DNA of 64,000 nt, from positions 62,001 to 126,000 of the forward strand of contig JAFVXW010000016.1 in NCBI GenBank assembly GCA_017500935.1, read 5' to 3'. Under the pieces are notes generated by a model. It was not told the origin of the DNA. It worked only from the letters and a program-made list of their open reading frames with translations, and did not search any database. Positions 17,427 through 25,431 of this stretch are shown here, piece after piece (positions within the stretch are counted from its first letter, which is position 1; each line of letters starts with the position of its first letter). Both the position numbers and the translations under genes were made by a program. The stretch is from Lachnospiraceae bacterium (GTDB lineage: Bacteria; Bacillota; Clostridia; Lachnospirales; Lachnospiraceae).

Positions 17427-18335
17427 ATGAGCAAAGCATTACAGGAATATTTAAAAACAGTATTGCCCGAAGATCATATCCGTATGGAAGAACCGATGGA
17501 CAGGCATACCACGTTCCGTGTCGGCGGACCGGCGGAATGTTTTATTACGGTTGATACAAAAGAACAACTGAAAAAAGTGCTGACTTATCTGAAACAGACC
17601 GGATGGGATTATTTTCTTGTGGGAAACGGCAGCAATCTGCTGGTAAGCGATAAAGGTTACCGCGGTGTGATCATCACGCTGGGCGGTGATTTTTGCAAAA
17701 TGGAGAGAAACGGGGACAGAATCCGTGCGGGAGCCGGTGTGCTTTTGGGAAGCGCAGCGCAGGAAGCATTGAGAGGCGGTCTGACAGGACTGGAATTTGC
17801 AGCAGGTATTCCTGGAACAGTGGGCGGCGGTGTACGCATGAATGCCGGTGCCTATGGCGGAGAGCTTTCCCAGGTTGTGACAGAAGTGGAAGTCATGAAC
17901 GATGACGGAGAGCTTCTGGTACTGGATAATGCGGCCATGGAGTTTGGATACCGGACAAGTGCGGTAAAAGACCGTCCCTATGTGGTGACAGCCATGGAAG
18001 TCAGGCTGACAGAGGGCGATCCGGAGGCGATCCGGGAGAGAATGCTTGAACTGGCAAAACAGCGCCGGGACAAACAGCCGCTGGAACTGCCCAGCGCCGG
18101 AAGTACCTTTAAGCGTCCGGAAGGGATGTTTGCCGGAAAACTGATTCAGGACAGCGGGCTGCGCGGTCATAAGCACGGCGGTGCACAGATTTCCGAAAAA
18201 CACTGCGGATTTATCGTAAACTGCGGCAATGCCACAGCGACTGATATCATAGAACTGATCGAAGAAACAAAAGAAACTGTTGAGAAAAATTTCGGCGTGG
18301 AACTGGAGCCGGAAGTGATCTTTCTGGGAGAATAA
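17427..18335 (+). CDS. murB: UDP-N-acetylenolpyruvoylglucosamine reductase
   Basis: A 302-residue FAD enzyme that reduces UDP-GlcNAc-enolpyruvate to UDP-MurNAc in peptidoglycan precursor synthesis. Visible landmarks are HTTFRVGGPAE near 27, the FAD-binding segment LVGNGSNLLVSDKG near 68, GIPGTVGGGVRMNAGAYGGE near 130, the catalytic-serine segment PSAGSTFKRPEG near 225, and a C-terminal Glu in ELEPEVIFLG. Length fits the type IIb form of Bacillota. Shine-Dalgarno GAGGAAG precedes the ATG. It heads a tight run with rapZ (25-base gap), whiA (3 bases) and the HPr-like gene (14 bases). Confidence 0.96.
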   Translation: MSKALQEYLKTVLPEDHIRMEEPMDRHTTFRVGGPAECFITVDTKEQLKKVLTYLKQTGWDYFLVGNGSNLLVSDKGYRGVIITLGGDFCKMERNGDRIRAGAGVLLGSAAQEALRGGLTGLEFAAGIPGTVGGGVRMNAGAYGGELSQVVTEVEVMNDDGELLVLDNAAMEFGYRTSAVKDRPYVVTAMEVRLTEGDPEAIRERMLELAKQRRDKQPLELPSAGSTFKRPEGMFAGKLIQDSGLRGHKHGGAQISEKHCGFIVNCGNATATDIIELIEETKETVEKNFGVELEPEVIFLGE

Positions 18336-18360
18336 AACATTCTTCGGATTGTGAGGAAAC

Positions 18361-19218
18361 ATGAGATTTGTGATCGTTACCGGTATGAGCGGAGGCGGCA
18401 AAAGCACCACAATGAGAATGCTGGAGGATATGGGATTTTACTGTGTTGATAATCTCCCTGTTCCCCTGATCGAAAAATTTATGGAACTTTTTACCGCGCC
18501 CAACATGGAGATCTCCAAGGTTGCACTGGGACTGGATGTGCGTACGGACCAGTCTTTTTCGCAGGCGCATCAGATTCTGCGCACCATGCGCCAGAACGGT
18601 TTTATCTTTGAAGTTTTGTTTATGGATGCTTCCAATGAGGTGATCTTAAAGCGCTACAAGGAAACGCGCCGCGTACATCCGCTGCAGTCTGATGAGGTTT
18701 TGCGGGTGGAAGACGGGATCGCCAGGGAACGTGACATCTTAAAGCAGATGAAAAAAGACGCAGATTACGTGATCGACACCTCCAAACTGCTGACCAGAGA
18801 GTTAAAAGAGGAATTGGACCGGATTTTTGTCAAAAACGAGGAATACAACAGCCTGATGGTAAATATCGTATCCTTTGGATTCAAGCACGGTATTTTATCG
18901 GATGCAGATCTGGTGTTTGATGTGCGTTTTTTACCGAATCCGTATTATATAGATGAACTGAAATATCTGACCGGCAATGACAGAGGCGTACAGGATTATG
19001 TCATGAACTGCCCCGAATCGGAAGCATTTCTGGATAAGCTGACGGATATGCTGGAATTTCTGATTCCCAATTATATCAAAGAGGGAAAATATCAGCTGGT
19101 CATCGGCATTGGATGCACCGGCGGCAAACACAGAAGTGTTACACTGGCCAATGAGCTTTACAGGCGGTTGAAAAACCGTGGAGGTTATGGTCTGAGTTTG
19201 AGTCACAGGGATATTTAA
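18361..19218 (+). CDS. rapZ: RapZ/YvcJ-type RNase adapter, P-loop nucleotide-binding protein
   Basis: A 285-residue protein. The N-terminal P-loop VTGMSGGGKSTTMRMLEDMG starts at residue 6, a nucleotide-binding DVRTD segment is near 59, and the C-terminal domain carries VIGIGCTGGKHRSVTLANEL. In E. coli RapZ controls GlmZ sRNA decay. In Bacillus the homologue YvcJ binds GTP and affects competence and phosphorylation; its exact role in Clostridia is not known. It lies 25 bases after murB and 3 bases before whiA. The usual intervening yvcK gene of Bacillus is absent here. Confidence 0.94.
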   Translation: MRFVIVTGMSGGGKSTTMRMLEDMGFYCVDNLPVPLIEKFMELFTAPNMEISKVALGLDVRTDQSFSQAHQILRTMRQNGFIFEVLFMDASNEVILKRYKETRRVHPLQSDEVLRVEDGIARERDILKQMKKDADYVIDTSKLLTRELKEELDRIFVKNEEYNSLMVNIVSFGFKHGILSDADLVFDVRFLPNPYYIDELKYLTGNDRGVQDYVMNCPESEAFLDKLTDMLEFLIPNYIKEGKYQLVIGIGCTGGKHRSVTLANELYRRLKNRGGYGLSLSHRDI

Positions 19219-19221
19219 AAT

Positions 19222-20154
19222 ATGTCTTTTTCAGGAAGTGTAAAAGAAGAACTGTACAAGCATATCAGCAGCGCACGGCATTGCCAGATTGCGGAGCTGG
19301 CGGCGATTTTAGCCTTCTGCGGCAGTATCGGATGCCGGGAAGATGTGAATTTTCTGCAGATTGAGGCGGAAAATGCATTAGTTGTCAGAAAATGCTTTAC
19401 ATTGTTAGAGAAAACATTTAATATAGGGAGTAATATTTCTGTCCGCAAGGAAGGCAAAAACGGCGGTTACGGGTTTCATATTGCACAGGAAGCGGTGATG
19501 GAACGGATTTTGACCGAAACCGGTTTTTGGCAGAAGGATCAGTTTTTTGCCGGACTGCGTGAACCTGTCAGCCAAAAGCTGATCGAGGAAGTCTGCTGCA
19601 GGAGAGCTTTTTTAAGGGGGGTTTATCTGGCAGCAGGATCAATGAGCGATCCGGAAAAGAGCAACCATCTGGAGATGGTATGCAGCCAGGAGATGCAGGC
19701 TGTGCAGATACAAAAGCTTCTGCAGGAATTTGAAATAGAGGCACATATTGTTCTGCGCAAACGATATTTCGTGGTTTATATCAAAGAAGGTTCTGCAATC
19801 TCCGATTTTTTGAATGTGACGGAAGCGCATCTGGCGCTGATGGAATTTGAAAACTGCAGAATCGTCCGGGATATGCGCAATTCGATCAACCGCAGGGTAA
19901 ACTGCGAGACTGCCAACATCACCAAAACAGTTTCCGCAGCAGCACGACAGACAGAAGATATACTTTTTTTAAGAGATAAATACGGATTTGAAAATTTACC
20001 GGAGAATCTGCGCGAGATGGCCGAAGTCCGTCTGGAATATCCGGATGTACCGCTTCGGGAGCTGGGGGCTTATCTGGACCCGCCGGTTGGGAAATCGGGC
20101 GTGAATCACCGTTTACGGAAATTATGCGAGTTGGCAGACCGTATCAGGTCGTAG
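19222..20154 (+). CDS. whiA: Sporulation/division regulator WhiA
   Basis: A 310-residue DNA-binding protein. It contains the LAGLIDADG-like N-terminal domain (RRAFLRGVYLAAGSMSDPEKSNHLEM near 130-155, given here in part) and a C-terminal helix-turn-helix (LREMAEVRLEYPDVPLRELG and SGVNHRLRKLCELAD). WhiA is conserved in Gram-positive bacteria, where it influences cell division and chromosome segregation. Its position between rapZ and a Crh-like gene is the same as in Bacillus subtilis. It is translationally close to both neighbours. Confidence 0.95.
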   Translation: MSFSGSVKEELYKHISSARHCQIAELAAILAFCGSIGCREDVNFLQIEAENALVVRKCFTLLEKTFNIGSNISVRKEGKNGGYGFHIAQEAVMERILTETGFWQKDQFFAGLREPVSQKLIEEVCCRRAFLRGVYLAAGSMSDPEKSNHLEMVCSQEMQAVQIQKLLQEFEIEAHIVLRKRYFVVYIKEGSAISDFLNVTEAHLALMEFENCRIVRDMRNSINRRVNCETANITKTVSAAARQTEDILFLRDKYGFENLPENLREMAEVRLEYPDVPLRELGAYLDPPVGKSGVNHRLRKLCELADRIRS

Positions 20155-20168
20155 AAGGAGGAAATGTT

Positions 20169-20441
20169 ATGAAACAGAAGTCTGTAATGATCAAGCTGGA
20201 TCATGGACTGGAAGCAAGACCGGTTGCAATGCTTGTACAGGTAGCAAGCAGACACAACAGCACCGTGTATCTGGAAGCAGAAGGCAAGAAAGTAAATGCG
20301 AAGAGCATCATGGGCATGATGAGCCTTGGTCTTGACAATGGCGAGATGGTGAATGTAATCGCAGACGGCAGCGATGAAGAAGAAGCAATCTTTAACATCG
20401 AAGAGTATTTAAGCGGCAATCATCAGGCAGCAGTACAATAA
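20169..20441 (+). CDS. crh: Crh-like HPr protein without the PTS histidine
   Basis: A 90-residue HPr-fold protein. In PTS HPr the phospho-accepting His15 sits in a GLHARPA motif; here the sequence is DHGLEARPVAML, with Glu15 (GAA, 20211-20213). The regulatory serine is kept as Ser46 in KKVNAKSIMGMMSLG. This pattern matches Bacillus Crh, which has Gln15 and Ser46 and acts only in catabolite regulation through HPr kinase and CcpA. The protein therefore should not carry phosphate in sugar transport but may be a target of the HprK encoded upstream. ATG 20169 follows AGAAGGAGG with 7-base spacing, 14 bases after whiA. General HPr must be encoded elsewhere. Confidence 0.9.
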   Translation: MKQKSVMIKLDHGLEARPVAMLVQVASRHNSTVYLEAEGKKVNAKSIMGMMSLGLDNGEMVNVIADGSDEEEAIFNIEEYLSGNHQAAVQ

Positions 20442-20452
20442 CAACACGAAAA

Positions 20453-20505
20453 AGAGGGGGCACTCATGACGTAAATAAAACGGATGAGCAGCTCCTTTTT
20501 TTTTA
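20453..20505 (+). terminator. Probable terminator after the whiA/crh operon
   Basis: The arms GCACTCAT and ATGAGCAGCTCC can form an imperfect stem that ends in a run of nine T residues (20496-20504). It lies directly behind the HPr-like gene. Confidence 0.5.
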
Positions 20506-20534
20506 AGACAGGAGTATTCCTGTCTTAAAAAAAA
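20496..20534. repeat. Perfect 18-bp AT-flanked palindrome
   Basis: Nine T residues, AAGACAGGA, a 4-base loop, TCCTGTCTT and eight A residues form one uninterrupted stem. The T run lies before rather than after the hairpin, so alone it is not a classical terminator on either strand. Confidence 0.7.
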
Positions 20535-20640
20535 GACGCTCTGCGGTGGATGCGCACTCGCACATGTGGAATTTGCCGCTGACGCGGCTGCGCTCGGCGC
20601 AAAGCGTGTGTTGTAACACACGCTATTAAAAGAGGTTTTA
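20535..20640. repeat. GC-rich multi-hairpin intergenic element
   Basis: Contains GCGCACTCGCAC, a GC-rich segment with CGCTGACGCGGC and GCGCTCGGCGC, and a perfect hairpin AGCGTGTGTT-gt-AACACACGCT just before the lipid-kinase gene. Similar GC-rich words occur in the elements near 22.6, 25.4 and 50.8 kb. Confidence 0.5.
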
Positions 20641-20642
20641 AC

Positions 20643-21542
20643 ATGGAAAAGAAGCTTTTATTTATCTATAATCCCAGGTCAGGAAAAGGGCAGATTAAGG
20701 GAAATCTGCTGGATATCATTGATGTTTTTGTAAAAGCCGGATATGAGGTTACGGCGCGGCCGACCCAGTATCCCGGTGAAGCCATTGAGCTGGCGGAAAA
20801 TATCAGGGAAGAATATGAAATGGTGGTCTGCAGCGGCGGCGACGGAACCCTGGATGAGGTGGTTTGCGGCATCATGCGCAGCGGGCGGCAGATTCCCATC
20901 GGTTACATACCGGCCGGCAGCACCAATGATTTTGCAAACAGCTTAAATCTTTCCAAAGATATGAAAAAGGCGGCGCAGGCTGCGGTTGGCGGAAAGGAAT
21001 TTCTCTGTGACATCGGGGAGTTTAACAACAGCAGTTTTGTATATATCGCGGCCTTTGGCATGTTTACGGATGTGTCCTATGAGACCAATCAGGGCATGAA
21101 AAATTTGCTGGGACATATGGCATACGTTCTGGAAGGCGCCAAAAAGCTGACTTCGATCAAATCCTATCCCATGAAGATCCATACCGAAGATACGGTGATC
21201 GAGGATGACTTTTTGTTCGGCATGGTGACAAATTCTGTTTCGGTCGGCGGATTTAAAGGCATCACCGGTAAGTTTGTGGATTTAAGTGACGGCAAATTTG
21301 AGGTGACTCTGATCAAGCGTCCCAGAAATCTGGATGATCTGAATCAGATCATCAGTTCCCTGACCCTGCGGGATATCGATGCGGCCCAGATGTACTGCTT
21401 TAAGACATCCCGCCTTGTTTTTGAGAGCAGCGAACCGGTGGCATGGACTCTGGACGGCGAATTTGGCGGACGGCATACCTCTGTATTGCTGGAAAACCGG
21501 AAACAGGCGATGAAAATCATGATTCCGGATGAAAATGATTGA
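20643..21542 (+). CDS. Diacylglycerol/lipid kinase family protein (YegS/DgkB type)
   Basis: A 299-residue member of the DAGK catalytic-domain family. It starts with KLLFIYNPRSGKGQIKGNLL, followed by the nucleotide-binding CSGGDGTLDEVVCGIM near 63 and the PAGSTNDFANSL motif near 92. The C-terminal half holds the lid region and ends with SEPVAWTLDGEFGG, matching the conserved D-GE pattern. Such enzymes phosphorylate diacylglycerol or related lipids at the membrane, recycling lipid from lipoteichoic acid synthesis. The ATG follows AAGAGG. The gene stands alone between two hairpin-rich intergenic regions. Confidence 0.93.
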   Translation: MEKKLLFIYNPRSGKGQIKGNLLDIIDVFVKAGYEVTARPTQYPGEAIELAENIREEYEMVVCSGGDGTLDEVVCGIMRSGRQIPIGYIPAGSTNDFANSLNLSKDMKKAAQAAVGGKEFLCDIGEFNNSSFVYIAAFGMFTDVSYETNQGMKNLLGHMAYVLEGAKKLTSIKSYPMKIHTEDTVIEDDFLFGMVTNSVSVGGFKGITGKFVDLSDGKFEVTLIKRPRNLDDLNQIISSLTLRDIDAAQMYCFKTSRLVFESSEPVAWTLDGEFGGRHTSVLLENRKQAMKIMIPDEND

Positions 21543-21562
21543 TTTTTCTTGAAAATTTATGC

Positions 21563-21599
21563 AACCCATATTTCCTTTTTGGAAAAGATGGGTTATAAT
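21563..21599 (+). promoter_or_regulatory. -10 element with adjacent inverted repeat upstream of fba
   Basis: A perfect TATAAT (21594-21599) is directly preceded by the inverted repeat AACCCAT...ATGGGTT (21563-21594) with inner TTTCC/GGAAA pairs. No clear -35 is seen at the usual distance. The hairpin could be a regulator site for fba or the terminator of the preceding gene. Confidence 0.5.
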
Positions 21600-21682
21600 A
21601 ACAGAGATTGAAATAAAGAGGCCGCATTGTGTGTGCTTTTTATATGTTCAATATAAATACTTTTTCATGGAGGTAAATGAAA

Positions 21683-22546
21683 ATGTTAGTTTCTGCTGCA
21701 GAAATGCTGAAAAAAGCAAAAGCTGGTCATTATGCAGTTGGCCAGTTCAACATCAACAACCTTGAGTGGACCAAAGCTATCCTGCTTACCGCTCAGGAAT
21801 GCAACTCCCCTGTAATCCTTGGCGTATCTGAAGGCGCTGGTAAGTACATGGGCGGTTACAAGACTGTTGTTGGCATGGTAAAAGGTATGATCGAATGCCT
21901 GAACATTACTGTTCCCGTTGCTATCCATCTGGATCACGGTTCTTACGATCACTGCTACAAGTGCCTGGAAGCTGGTTTCTCTTCCATCATGTTCGACGGT
22001 TCTCACTATCCCATCGAAGAAAACGTTGCTAAGACTACTGAGCTGGTTGCTAAGGCTCACGCTATGGGCGTTTCCATCGAAGCTGAAGTTGGTTCCATCG
22101 GCGGCGAAGAAGACGGCGTTGTTGGTATGGGCGAATGTGCAGATCCCGCAGAATGCAAGAAGATCGCTGATCTTGGCGTAGACTTCCTTGCAGCTGGTAT
22201 CGGCAACATCCACGGAAAATATCCTGCAAACTGGGCTGGTCTGTCCTTCGAAACTCTGGATGCTATCCAGCAGCTGACCGGCGAACTTCCTCTGGTTCTT
22301 CACGGTGGTACCGGTATCCCCGCTGAAATGATCAAGAAAGCGATCTCTCTCGGCGTTGCTAAGATCAACGTTAACACCGAGTGCCAGCTGGCATTCGCTG
22401 CTGCTACCAGAGAGTACATCGAAGCTGGTAAGGATCAGCAGGGCAAGGGCTACGACCCTCGTAAGCTTCTGGCTCCCGGCTTTGAAGCAATCAAGGCTAC
22501 CGTTAAGGAAAAAATGGAACTGTTCGGTTCTGTTGGCCAGGCTTAA
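21683..22546 (+). CDS. fba: Class II fructose-1,6-bisphosphate aldolase
   Basis: A 287-residue zinc-dependent glycolytic aldolase (fructose 1,6-bisphosphate to dihydroxyacetone phosphate and glyceraldehyde 3-phosphate). Metal ligands appear in AIHLDHGSYD near 83 and in the GNIHG and LHGGTG segments near 180 and 210. The phosphate-binding region is VAKINVNTECQ near 230. Codon use is much more biased than in neighbours (GCT, GTT, AAC and GAA dominate), as expected for a very highly expressed gene. ATG 21683 is preferred over ATG 21677: its spacing from GGAGG is better and homologues begin MLVSAAEML. A terminator follows at 22569. Confidence 0.97.
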   Translation: MLVSAAEMLKKAKAGHYAVGQFNINNLEWTKAILLTAQECNSPVILGVSEGAGKYMGGYKTVVGMVKGMIECLNITVPVAIHLDHGSYDHCYKCLEAGFSSIMFDGSHYPIEENVAKTTELVAKAHAMGVSIEAEVGSIGGEEDGVVGMGECADPAECKKIADLGVDFLAAGIGNIHGKYPANWAGLSFETLDAIQQLTGELPLVLHGGTGIPAEMIKKAISLGVAKINVNTECQLAFAAATREYIEAGKDQQGKGYDPRKLLAPGFEAIKATVKEKMELFGSVGQA

Positions 22547-22568
22547 TCTGAATAAGATTGCACATTTT

Positions 22569-22597
22569 AAGGCGCTTCCGCAAGGGGGCGCCTTTTT
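22569..22597 (+). terminator. Terminator of fba
   Basis: Stem AAGGCGC / GCGCCTT with the loop closed by TTCCGCAAGG, followed by TTTTT, 23 bases after the stop codon. Confidence 0.85.
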
Positions 22598-22611
22598 GCG
22601 CGTCGGCAATG

Positions 22612-22731
22612 AGCCGTGCACATCCAAAGAGTAAAGCGTTTTGCGAGCTTGCTCGCGAAAATGCTTTGCACTTTGGATGTATAGGGCGAAGCCCGCGAAC
22701 GAGCAAGCGTAAGCTTGCGAGTGTGCACGGC
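22612..22731. repeat. Branched multi-hairpin intergenic element
   Basis: Outer arms CCGTGCAC (22614-22621) and GTGCACGG (22723-22730) can pair. Inside are (a) a long arm ACATCCAAAG / CTTTGGATGT (22620-22680) that itself holds GCGAGC-tt-GCTCGC, (b) GGGC-gaa-GCCC (22684-22694), and (c) CAAGC-gtaa-GCTTG (22704-22717). Drawn out, this is a cruciform with three internal arms. No reading frame of interest crosses it. It occupies most of the fba-dedA gap, and the remaining 110 bases hold GC-rich words but no clear site. Confidence 0.65.
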
Positions 22732-22843
22732 GTGGCAGCGGAGTGCGCACAGCGCAGCAAGGCAAAAGAATCACACATCGGCAGCATTCCGCATATTCTA
22801 TAGATAAAACCTGTTGCCCAACTGACGGCAGACAGGAGCTGCA

Positions 22844-23467
22844 ATGCAGGAATTTATCTTTTCCGTTATGGAACGTTTTGGCTATCCGGGTCTTCTTTTT
22901 CTGATCATGCTGGAAAATCTGTTTCCGCCGATTCCGTCAGAGATCATTTTGCCCTTTGGCGGATTTATGACAACTTATACCAACCTGAGCGTAGGAGGCG
23001 TTGTCTTTTTTTCCACGATCGGATCGACAGCAGGCGCCTGGGTGCTGTACCGCATCGGCGCGCTTTTTTCACCGCAGCAGCTGGAACGTATTCTTGACAA
23101 CAGAGTGTGCAGACTTGTTGGATTTAAGAGAGGAGAAGTGGAAAAGGCGGTCAGCTGGTTTGAACAAAAGGGCAGCCGCTGCCTTTTGTATGGAAGATGT
23201 GTGCCTATCATCAGAAGTCTGATCTCGATTCCGGCAGGAATGGCAGGCGTGGAGATGACGCGTTTTTTACTGTATACCGTAATTGGCAGTCTGGTGTGGA
23301 ATCTGGCACTGGTATCAGCCGGCGCATGGCTTGGCGCTTCCTGGGAAGGAATCTGTAAGTGGATACAGCTGTATTCGGATGCGGTCGTTTGGGGGCTTGT
23401 GTGTATGGCGGTGCTGTTTTTACTGGGAAAACTGGTGCATGACAGACACAGAATACGGAAAGAATAA
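22844..23467 (+). CDS. DedA family membrane protein
   Basis: A 207-residue inner-membrane protein with the DedA/SNARE-associated layout. The early segment MLENLFPPIPSEIILPFGGF is the family signature, SRCLLYGRCVPIIRSLISIPAG in the middle matches the conserved RFxPxxR-type segment, and about five hydrophobic helices follow. DedA proteins support membrane homeostasis, and several act as undecaprenyl-phosphate or phospholipid flippases; which one applies here cannot be told. Shine-Dalgarno CAGGAG precedes the ATG. Cardiolipin synthase follows, but after a hairpin and with its own promoter. Confidence 0.92.
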   Translation: MQEFIFSVMERFGYPGLLFLIMLENLFPPIPSEIILPFGGFMTTYTNLSVGGVVFFSTIGSTAGAWVLYRIGALFSPQQLERILDNRVCRLVGFKRGEVEKAVSWFEQKGSRCLLYGRCVPIIRSLISIPAGMAGVEMTRFLLYTVIGSLVWNLALVSAGAWLGASWEGICKWIQLYSDAVVWGLVCMAVLFLLGKLVHDRHRIRKE

Positions 23468-23799
23468 GGAAAAAATCCCCATAAAAAGGGAGGACGGCAG
23501 GTAGCTCGCATCTACCTGCCGTTAATTATGAAAAAGCTATTTAAAAAGGATAGGAAAAAGTTGTTTCTTCATTTGCTTTATCTTATGGTCTTAGTATAAA
23601 AAGAGAAAGTGACAAAAGAGTGTTGATGAAAAAAACATTCCGTTAAAGAATTATGAACAAAATATGAACACGTAAAAATGCGGAATGTGACATGAAAATG
23701 TAAAAAAATGACAAAAGTAAAGAAAACGTGATTTGATGCCCTGTTTGGAACGTGCTAAGATATTCCATGGAGGAATAAGGAAAGAAAGGATTGATCCTG
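23468..23799. other. 332-bp intergenic region between dedA and cls
   Basis: It holds a perfect 10-bp hairpin CGGCAGGTAG / CTACCTGCCG (23495-23521) soon after the dedA stop, followed by an AT-rich stretch. There is also an inverted repeat ACATTCCG (23635-23642) / CGGAATGT (23681-23688), arms 38 bases apart, and the cls promoter. No gene is seen. Confidence 0.6.
23733..23761 (+). promoter_or_regulatory. Sigma-A promoter of cardiolipin synthase
   Basis: -35 TTGATG (23733-23738), 17-base spacer, -10 TAAGAT (23756-23761), 38 bases before the start codon. The inverted repeat ACATTCCG/CGGAATGT lies 45 bases upstream and could bind a regulator. Confidence 0.65.
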
Positions 23800-25338
23800 A
23801 TGCGCGCAGAAGAAAAAACAGCAGTTAAAAACAGTATAGGGAGAATGGCTTTTGTCCTGCTCAGTCTGATGATACAGGTAGGATGGCTTTTATTTCTGGT
23901 GATCCGGCTGAATCAGTACTCGGCTGGTATTTCTTTGTTCACAACGATGTTTGCGATGCTGGTGGTACTACGTATTTACGGTATGCACAGCAATGCCGCC
24001 ATGAAAATGCCATGGATCATTACCATACTGGTGCTGCCGGTGCTGGGGGTCTGTCTGTATCTTTTGCTGGGACGGCCGGGACTGACAAAAAACATGCAGA
24101 AACGCTTTGAAAGAGTGGATGCAGAGCTTTTGCCGGAATTAAAAAATGATACAGTGGTGATGCAAGAGCTGGAAACGCGTGATCTGGGAATTGCAAATCA
24201 GTTTAGGTATGTGGAACGTCTGGGACATTATCCGGTTTATCATAATTCAGATATTGTGTTTTTCAAAAGAGCAGAGGATGGTCTGGCAGCGCAGCTTGAA
24301 GAACTGAAAAAAGCGGAAAAGTTTATTTTTATGGAATACCATGCGATTGAGGATGACAAAGCCTTTGACAGTCTCAAACAGATTCTGGCCCAAAAGGCGG
24401 CATCCGGTGTTGAGGTGCGTCTTTTTTATGATGATGTGGGCAGCGTGGGCTTTATTGATCCGGATTTTATCAAGCGGATGGAAAAGGTCGGTGTACAGTG
24501 CAGGGTATTCAATCCGCTGTTTCCGGTTTTGAATATGTTTATGAATAACCGTGATCACAGAAAGATTACGGTTATCGACGGAAAAGTGGGATTTACCAGC
24601 GGCTACAATCTGGCCAACAAATATTTTAATCTGACAAGCCCCTACGGACAGTGGAAGGATACCGGAATTAAACTGACAGGCGAAGCGGTGAAAAGCCTGA
24701 CGGTGATGTTTCTGGAAATGTGGAATGTGATGAAAAAAACGGACACAGATTACAGCCCGTATCTGTCTGTACCCCAATATCAGGCTCAAAAGCCGGGATT
24801 TGCGGCGCCTTATGCAGACAGTCCTCTGGATGGGGAGACGGTCGGTGAAAATGTGTACCTGAATCTGATCAAAAATGCAAAGAAATATGTCTGGTTTACG
24901 ACGCCGTATCTGATCATCAGTGATGAAATGAGCAGGGAACTGACGCTGGCCCAAAAACGCGGCGTGGATGTGCGGCTCATCACACCGGGAATTCCGGACA
25001 AAAAGACCGTCTTTATGCTGACCCGTTCCTATTATGGGCAGCTGGCAAAAAGCGGTGTCCGGATTTTTGAATATTCGCCGGGCTTTATGCATGCAAAACA
25101 GTGTGTCAGCGATGGAGAGATTGCGGTGGTGGGAACGATCAATCTGGATTACCGGAGTCTTTATCTGCATTTTGAAAATGCGGTGCTGTTTTATGACTGT
25201 GATGCCGTCAGGGATGTGGAAGCTGATTTTTGTGAGACATTTCCGGTTTGCGAAGAGGTGACGGAAAGATACCGGGACAGAAAGGCGCCGCTTCGGATCT
25301 GGCAGTGCATTCTGCGTCTGTTTGCGCCGCTGATGTAA
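23800..25338 (+). CDS. cls: Cardiolipin synthase (phospholipase D family)
   Basis: A 512-residue membrane enzyme that joins two phosphatidylglycerol molecules into cardiolipin. Two hydrophobic helices lie in the first 90 residues (FVLLSLMIQVGWLLFLVIRL and MPWIITILVLPVLGVCLYLL). Two HKD motifs follow: NNRDHRKITVIDGKVGFTSG near 250 and FMHAKQCVSDGEIAVVGTIN near 430. This is the standard bacterial Cls layout. ATG 23800 is used, with AAAGGA 10 bases upstream; an in-frame TTG at 23791 is possible. It is a single gene under its own promoter. Confidence 0.95.
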   Translation: MRAEEKTAVKNSIGRMAFVLLSLMIQVGWLLFLVIRLNQYSAGISLFTTMFAMLVVLRIYGMHSNAAMKMPWIITILVLPVLGVCLYLLLGRPGLTKNMQKRFERVDAELLPELKNDTVVMQELETRDLGIANQFRYVERLGHYPVYHNSDIVFFKRAEDGLAAQLEELKKAEKFIFMEYHAIEDDKAFDSLKQILAQKAASGVEVRLFYDDVGSVGFIDPDFIKRMEKVGVQCRVFNPLFPVLNMFMNNRDHRKITVIDGKVGFTSGYNLANKYFNLTSPYGQWKDTGIKLTGEAVKSLTVMFLEMWNVMKKTDTDYSPYLSVPQYQAQKPGFAAPYADSPLDGETVGENVYLNLIKNAKKYVWFTTPYLIISDEMSRELTLAQKRGVDVRLITPGIPDKKTVFMLTRSYYGQLAKSGVRIFEYSPGFMHAKQCVSDGEIAVVGTINLDYRSLYLHFENAVLFYDCDAVRDVEADFCETFPVCEEVTERYRDRKAPLRIWQCILRLFAPLM

Positions 25339-25354
25339 AAAATAGGCATATAAA

Positions 25355-25431
25355 AAAGTGTGCGCTTTGCGTACACTCCGCGCCGAGCGCGGTTGCCGTA
25401 AGGCAATATTTACCGAGCGCGCGAGTGCGCA
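25355..25431. repeat. GC-rich triple-hairpin intergenic element
   Basis: Three small perfect hairpins in series: AGTGT...ACACT, CCGCGC-cga-GCGCGG and TTGCC-gtaa-GGCAA, followed by CGAGCGCGCGAGTGCGCA. Words such as GCGCCGAGCGC and the GCGCACTCG inverse recur in the elements at 20.5 and 22.6 kb. Confidence 0.55.

Noticed and set aside
20169-20441. Reading the HPr-like gene as the general PTS phosphocarrier ptsH
   Set aside because: The active-site histidine is missing (Glu15), which excludes phosphotransfer to sugar transporters.
20496-20534. Perfect AT-flanked palindrome as a standard terminator
   Set aside because: The T run precedes the stem on both strands; only the weaker hairpin to its left places the T run correctly.
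22604-22731. tRNA or integron attC site in the branched element
   Set aside because: Arms and loop lengths do not match a tRNA, there are no conserved tRNA bases, and no integrase or attC core sites are present.
21686-22774. A 362-residue minus-strand frame opposite fba
   Set aside because: It arises from the strongly biased codons of fba and runs into the hairpin element; no recognisable motif.
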